A stretch of 32,806 bases of DNA from NCBI GenBank assembly GCA_902515155.1, contig CABXTT010000013.1:1-32806 (forward strand), in the 5' to 3' direction. The stretch is from an uncultured SAR86 cluster bacterium (lineage in GTDB: Bacteria > Pseudomonadota > Gammaproteobacteria > Magnimaribacterales > D2472). This document shows positions 28,881 to 32,806 of the stretch, piece by piece (position 1 is the first letter of the stretch; each line of letters opens with the position of its first letter). The position numbers and the translations under genes were made by a program. The notes beneath the pieces were generated by a model. The model saw nothing but the letters and a program-made list of their open reading frames with translations. It was not told the DNA's origin and ran no database searches.

Positions 28881-29348
28881 ATGTTTGGATTTAATACAGT
28901 TTCGCTAGACAAAAAGGGGAGATTAGCTATTCCTGCGAAGTATCGAGCTCAGTTAATTGAGAATAAAGAGTCTAAAATTGTTATAACTAAAGATCCTCAA
29001 TATCCATCATTAAAAATATATCCTGGCTCACAATGGCAGATAATTGCCTCAAAACTTGAATCTCTTCAAGGACTTGATCCTATAGTAAGAAATCTTCAAT
29101 GGACCATATTAGGGAATGCAAGCGTCATTGATTTTGACGCAACAGGAAGGATGTTGGTTCTTATTCCCTCTGAACTAAGAAAGTATGCTGATATCAAAGA
29201 CGAAAAACAGATTTCATTAATAGGCATGGGTAATAAGTTTGAAATATGGAATGTAAACAATTGGGAAATGAGGCAAACAGGTGGATCATTGTCAACAGAG
29301 ATTTTAGATGTTGTACTTCCAGAAAGCATTAAATCAATGTCATTTTAA
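28881..29348 (+). CDS. mraZ: Transcriptional regulator MraZ
   Basis: MFGFNTVSLDKKGRLAIPAKYRAQL and FDATGRMLVLIPSELRKYADI, the two SpoVT/AbrB-like repeats with the DxxGR signature. Confidence 0.96.
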   Translation: MFGFNTVSLDKKGRLAIPAKYRAQLIENKESKIVITKDPQYPSLKIYPGSQWQIIASKLESLQGLDPIVRNLQWTILGNASVIDFDATGRMLVLIPSELRKYADIKDEKQISLIGMGNKFEIWNVNNWEMRQTGGSLSTEILDVVLPESIKSMSF

Positions 29349-29361
29349 AAGGGGATAAATA

Positions 29362-30471
29362 ATGAACTTTGAAGTTATAGGTCAAGCAATCGAAAATGCA
29401 AAGATTAAAGTTGTAGGCGTTGGTGGTGCTGGCGGTAATGCAGTTATTCATATGATTAATCACAATATTGAGGGAGTAGATTTTATTTGTGCTAATACAG
29501 ATACTCAAGCTTTATCTGCTGCAGATGGAGCAATTACTTTAAAACTAGGCAACGGTCTTACCAAAGGTTTAGGTGCGGGAGCAAATCCAGATGTTGGAAG
29601 AAAAGCAGCTGAAAGCGATCGAGGAGCAATAGAAGAGCTTTTAACTGGTGCTGACATGATTTTTATAACAGCTGGTATGGGTGGCGGAACAGGAACTGGT
29701 GCGGCTCCAGTAATTGCATCAATTGCAAAAGAAATGGGAGCATTGACTGTTGCAGTTGTTACAAAACCATTTAAATTTGAAGGCAAAAAGAGGATGACAG
29801 CAGCTGAGAAAGGCTTGGCTTCATTAGTTGAAGAGGTAGACAGCTTAGTGACAATACCTAATCAAAAATTGTATGAGATACTCGGCGAAGATACGGCCAT
29901 GCAAGATGCATTTGCAAAAGCAGATGACGTACTTAAGGGCGCAGTTCAGGGTATTTCTGACATCATTATGAAGAAAGGACATATCAATGTTGACTTTGCT
30001 GATGTTAAAACTGTTATGTCTGAAAAAGGAATAGCAATGATGGGAACAGGAAGAGCTAGCGGAAAAAATAGAGCGGAAGCTGCAGCCACCCAAGCCGTAA
30101 GAAGTGAATTATTAGAAGACATCAACTTAAAAAATGCTAGAGGCGTTCTTATAAATATAACCGCTGCAAAGCCTACACTTGGAGATCAAACAGAAGTTGC
30201 AGATATTGTTGAAGAAATTGTTCATGAAGATGCAAATATTATTTATGGTCTTGTTTATGACGAAAGCGTTGATGATGATTTGTTAGTTACTATTGTAGCC
30301 ACAGGTGTTGATCAAAGAGCTCCTACATTAGTAATAGACAATCAACCATCCATTCAATTAAATCCAGTAGGATTAAAAAAGGATGAACCTATTCAGAAAG
30401 CTGGCACATCGTCTGCAGCGGAAATTGATTTCCTTGATGTGCCAACTTTTATGAGAAAACAAGTAGACTAA
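29362..30471 (+). CDS. ftsZ: Cell division protein FtsZ
   Basis: VGVGGAGGNAVIHMI, CANTDTQAL, tubulin signature GMGGGTGTGAAPVIA, C-terminal conserved peptide IDFLDVPTFMRKQ; RBS AAAAGGGG. Confidence 0.99.
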   Translation: MNFEVIGQAIENAKIKVVGVGGAGGNAVIHMINHNIEGVDFICANTDTQALSAADGAITLKLGNGLTKGLGAGANPDVGRKAAESDRGAIEELLTGADMIFITAGMGGGTGTGAAPVIASIAKEMGALTVAVVTKPFKFEGKKRMTAAEKGLASLVEEVDSLVTIPNQKLYEILGEDTAMQDAFAKADDVLKGAVQGISDIIMKKGHINVDFADVKTVMSEKGIAMMGTGRASGKNRAEAAATQAVRSELLEDINLKNARGVLINITAAKPTLGDQTEVADIVEEIVHEDANIIYGLVYDESVDDDLLVTIVATGVDQRAPTLVIDNQPSIQLNPVGLKKDEPIQKAGTSSAAEIDFLDVPTFMRKQVD

Positions 30472-30472
30472 T

Positions 30473-31366
30473 ATGCTTCACTTTCCAGTACTACTGGAAG
30501 AGTCTTTAAATTTCCTCATCCATAAAAATAATGGTAACTTCATTGATTGCACTTATGGACGGGGTGGGCATTCCAAATCCATACTAAAAAAAATTTCAAA
30601 CGAATCTCATCTGACTTCATTTGATAAAGATCTTGAAGCGTTTGAGGATGCCTTAACAATAAATGATAGTAAATTTACGCCAATACATGATTCATTTAAT
30701 AGACTTCAAAAATACTTCAAAAACAGAACTGTAGATGGAATTTTTTATGATCTAGGAACTTGCTCTACCCATTTTGATGACGATTCTCGAGGCTTTAGTT
30801 TTAGAAACAATGGCCCACTAGATATGAGATTTAATACAACGTCAGGCAATCCCCTTAGCGTATGGATTAATAAAGCTACACAAGATGAGATTATGGAAAT
30901 ATTATATAAATATGGTGATGAAAAACATGCAAAATTAATCTCAAAATCAATTATTAAAAAGCGAGAAATTAAAAAACTTAAAACTACAAAGCAACTCTCA
31001 AGTATCATCGAGGAAATTTATCCTGAAAAAAGAAAAAAGATACATCCAGCTACAAAATCTTTTCAAGCCTTTAGAATTTTAGTAAATGATGAACTAAATC
31101 AATTGAGAGAGTCGCTTGAGCAAGCAAGCCAAATTATTAAAAAAGACGGAATTATTGTAGTAATTTCATTTCACTCACTTGAAGACAATATAGTGAAGAA
31201 TTTTTTCAGACCAAGTATTAAAAATTTCCCAAAAGATATTCCACTTAATTCAATTGAAAACAAAGATTTTAAATGTATAGCAAAAAAAATAAGACCATCA
31301 AAAAATGAAATTGAAAAAAATGCGAGGTCAAGAAGTGCAATTATGAGAGTTTTTAAAAAAATATGA
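30473..31366 (+). CDS. rsmH: 16S rRNA (cytosine(1402)-N4)-methyltransferase
   Basis: HFPVLLEESLNFL, FIDCTYGRGGHSKSIL, GIFYDLGTCSTHFDDDSRGFSFRNNGPLDMRF, IVVISFHSLEDNIVKNFF. Confidence 0.97.
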   Translation: MLHFPVLLEESLNFLIHKNNGNFIDCTYGRGGHSKSILKKISNESHLTSFDKDLEAFEDALTINDSKFTPIHDSFNRLQKYFKNRTVDGIFYDLGTCSTHFDDDSRGFSFRNNGPLDMRFNTTSGNPLSVWINKATQDEIMEILYKYGDEKHAKLISKSIIKKREIKKLKTTKQLSSIIEEIYPEKRKKIHPATKSFQAFRILVNDELNQLRESLEQASQIIKKDGIIVVISFHSLEDNIVKNFFRPSIKNFPKDIPLNSIENKDFKCIAKKIRPSKNEIEKNARSRSAIMRVFKKI

Positions 31367-31653
31367 TGAATAAGCTTCAATACTCATTGTTAAGCATAAT
31401 GCTATTTTTAGTTTGTTTTCTTGCATTGGAACAAATAAAACTATCTTTTGAGATTAATAGATTGCATACAAATCAAGAAAATTTACATGTTGAATACCAA
31501 AATTTTAAAGATTCAAATCTTAAATTAATCACTCAATTTCATACAGAAAATTCTCCGGCCATGATTGAGAGACAGGCAAAAGAAGATTTAGGTATGGTTA
31601 AGCAAAAAGCAAAAAAAATTATTATCGAAAATCATAAAGATGAAAAAAATTAA
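31363..31653 (+). CDS. ftsL: Cell division protein FtsL
   Basis: 96 aa single-TM protein between rsmH and ftsI; C-terminal coiled coil and AKEDLGMVKQK; ATGA overlap with rsmH. Confidence 0.88.
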   Translation: MMNKLQYSLLSIMLFLVCFLALEQIKLSFEINRLHTNQENLHVEYQNFKDSNLKLITQFHTENSPAMIERQAKEDLGMVKQKAKKIIIENHKDEKN

Positions 31654-32806
31654 TTTTTTAAATTGGAGGCTAATATTAATATGCACATGTTTAGTTTTTT
31701 CTATTATTGCAGTCTCTTACAAAGTTATTTCTGTTCAAATTGAAGATAGCTTATTTCTGAAGAATGAAGGAAAAAAAAGGTACATAAAGTATAGGACTAT
31801 CAACCCAGTAAGAGGGACTATTTATGATAGAAATAATACTCCACTAGCTGTGTCCATTATAAATTACGATTTATATGCTCTGAGCGGGTTGAATACTAAT
31901 AGATATTTAAAACTTAAAGACGCTATCAGTATTCAAGATGATATTTTAATAGATGGTTCATTTTCACAAAAAACTTTACTTAAAAAGGGACTAACACTTG
32001 ATGAACAAAAAACTATAAATGAACTACATTTTAATAATATTGAAATTGAGATCAGGCATAGTAGGCATTATCCTTTGGGAGATCAAATAGCACCACTTAT
32101 TGGCTTTTATGGAAAAGATCGAGCTCAAGAAGGTATTGAGAAGAGTTATGACTCTGTCCTGTCTGGCAAGAATGGTAAGCAAAAATACTATACAAATGCT
32201 AAACAAAAAATTATTTCTAAGCCAATTGAAGTTATTAAGACCATTCAGGGACAAGATATTCAATTAACAATCGATTCCACGATTCAATTTTATGCATATA
32301 AATATCTTGCAGAAGCCATAACTAATAACAAAGCCAAAGCTGGAACAGTTTTAGTTTTTGATAACAAGAATGGAGAAATTCTAGCTATAGCAAGTTACCC
32401 CTCCTACAATCCAAATAATCCTAAGAGAGAAATACAAAAGAATAGAGCGCTGATTGAGGCATATGAGCTGGGATCAGTTTTGAAACCCATTGTTTTTTCA
32501 AAGGCAATAGATAAGAAAATTTTTAGTCCTGATGCGCATATTGAAATTCCAAGAAGACTTGAATTAGGAAATACAATTATTACTGATCCTAAAATTTATG
32601 AAAAATTAACTCCAAAAGAAATTGTTGCATACTCAAGTCAGGTGGGAGCATCAAAGATTGCTTTAAAGCTTGGATATGAGGACTTAAAAAATAATTATTA
32701 TAGTTTTGGTTTTACCAAGCCTATTTCTATAAATTTTCCATCTGCAGCTTTTGGCTTTATGAACGCAAAAGAAACTGTATCTGATATAGAGTTAGCCAGT
32801 CTTGGA
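31640..32806 (+). CDS. ftsI: Peptidoglycan transpeptidase FtsI/PBP3 (3' truncated by window edge)
   Basis: Not in the ORF track because no stop is in the window. MKKINFLNWRLILICTCLVFSII...; NPVRGTIYDRNNTPLAVSI; catalytic YELGSVLKP (SxxK). Confidence 0.93.
   Translation, partial: MKKINFLNWRLILICTCLVFSIIAVSYKVISVQIEDSLFLKNEGKKRYIKYRTINPVRGTIYDRNNTPLAVSIINYDLYALSGLNTNRYLKLKDAISIQDDILIDGSFSQKTLLKKGLTLDEQKTINELHFNNIEIEIRHSRHYPLGDQIAPLIGFYGKDRAQEGIEKSYDSVLSGKNGKQKYYTNAKQKIISKPIEVIKTIQGQDIQLTIDSTIQFYAYKYLAEAITNNKAKAGTVLVFDNKNGEILAIASYPSYNPNNPKREIQKNRALIEAYELGSVLKPIVFSKAIDKKIFSPDAHIEIPRRLELGNTIITDPKIYEKLTPKEIVAYSSQVGASKIALKLGYEDLKNNYYSFGFTKPISINFPSAAFGFMNAKETVSDIELASLG

Noticed and set aside
29096-30093. 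- strand ORFs across mraZ and ftsZ
   Set aside because: Antisense to conserved genes; compositional by-products.
32024-32263. 79-aa - strand ORF at right edge
   Set aside because: Antisense to the unlisted but clear ftsI reading frame (31640 to window end).
1-32806. Search for CRISPR arrays, IS elements, integrases, tRNAs, phage or defence genes
   Set aside because: No regularly spaced long repeats, transposase/integrase motifs, tRNA cloverleaf sequences or defence-type proteins were found by eye; the window is a conserved chromosomal backbone.

Overview
AT-rich, gene-dense bacterial chromosomal window. Synteny and protein content (GatCAB, mreBCD, rpoN-lpt-kdsD, ibaG-murA, degS-zapE, rplM-rpsI, petABC-sspA, lpoA/rsmI/rnpB/mraZ) point to a streamlined gammaproteobacterium; a marine SAR86-like origin is only an inference. 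Most genes are conserved core functions. I see no mobile element, CRISPR array, tRNA or rRNA. The points most worth a second look are: (1) a rearranged division cluster, with a complete ftsZ between mraZ and rsmH (mraZ-ftsZ-rsmH-ftsL-ftsI) instead of at the distal end of dcw; (2) upstream of mraZ, four tandem 10-bp direct repeats (AAAGTGyG-type) that look like MraZ boxes, overlapping a TTGCAA-N17-TATATT promoter whose predicted start falls at the mraZ ATG (leaderless), so ftsZ would sit directly under a MraZ-operated leaderless promoter; (3) a 2OG-Fe dioxygenase + HD-domain pair at the left edge resembling TmpA/TmpB or PhnY/PhnZ organophosphonate oxygenases; (4) orphaned pieces of envelope-transport loci (mlaC without neighbouring mlaFED/B; kdsD-lptA without kdsC/lptC); (5) a probable leaderless mlaC promoter; (6) an FtsI with SSQ instead of the usual SxN motif; (7) all five convergent gene junctions overlapping or within 7 nt. 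Identifications come from reading translations and from recalled family motifs; no database search was run.
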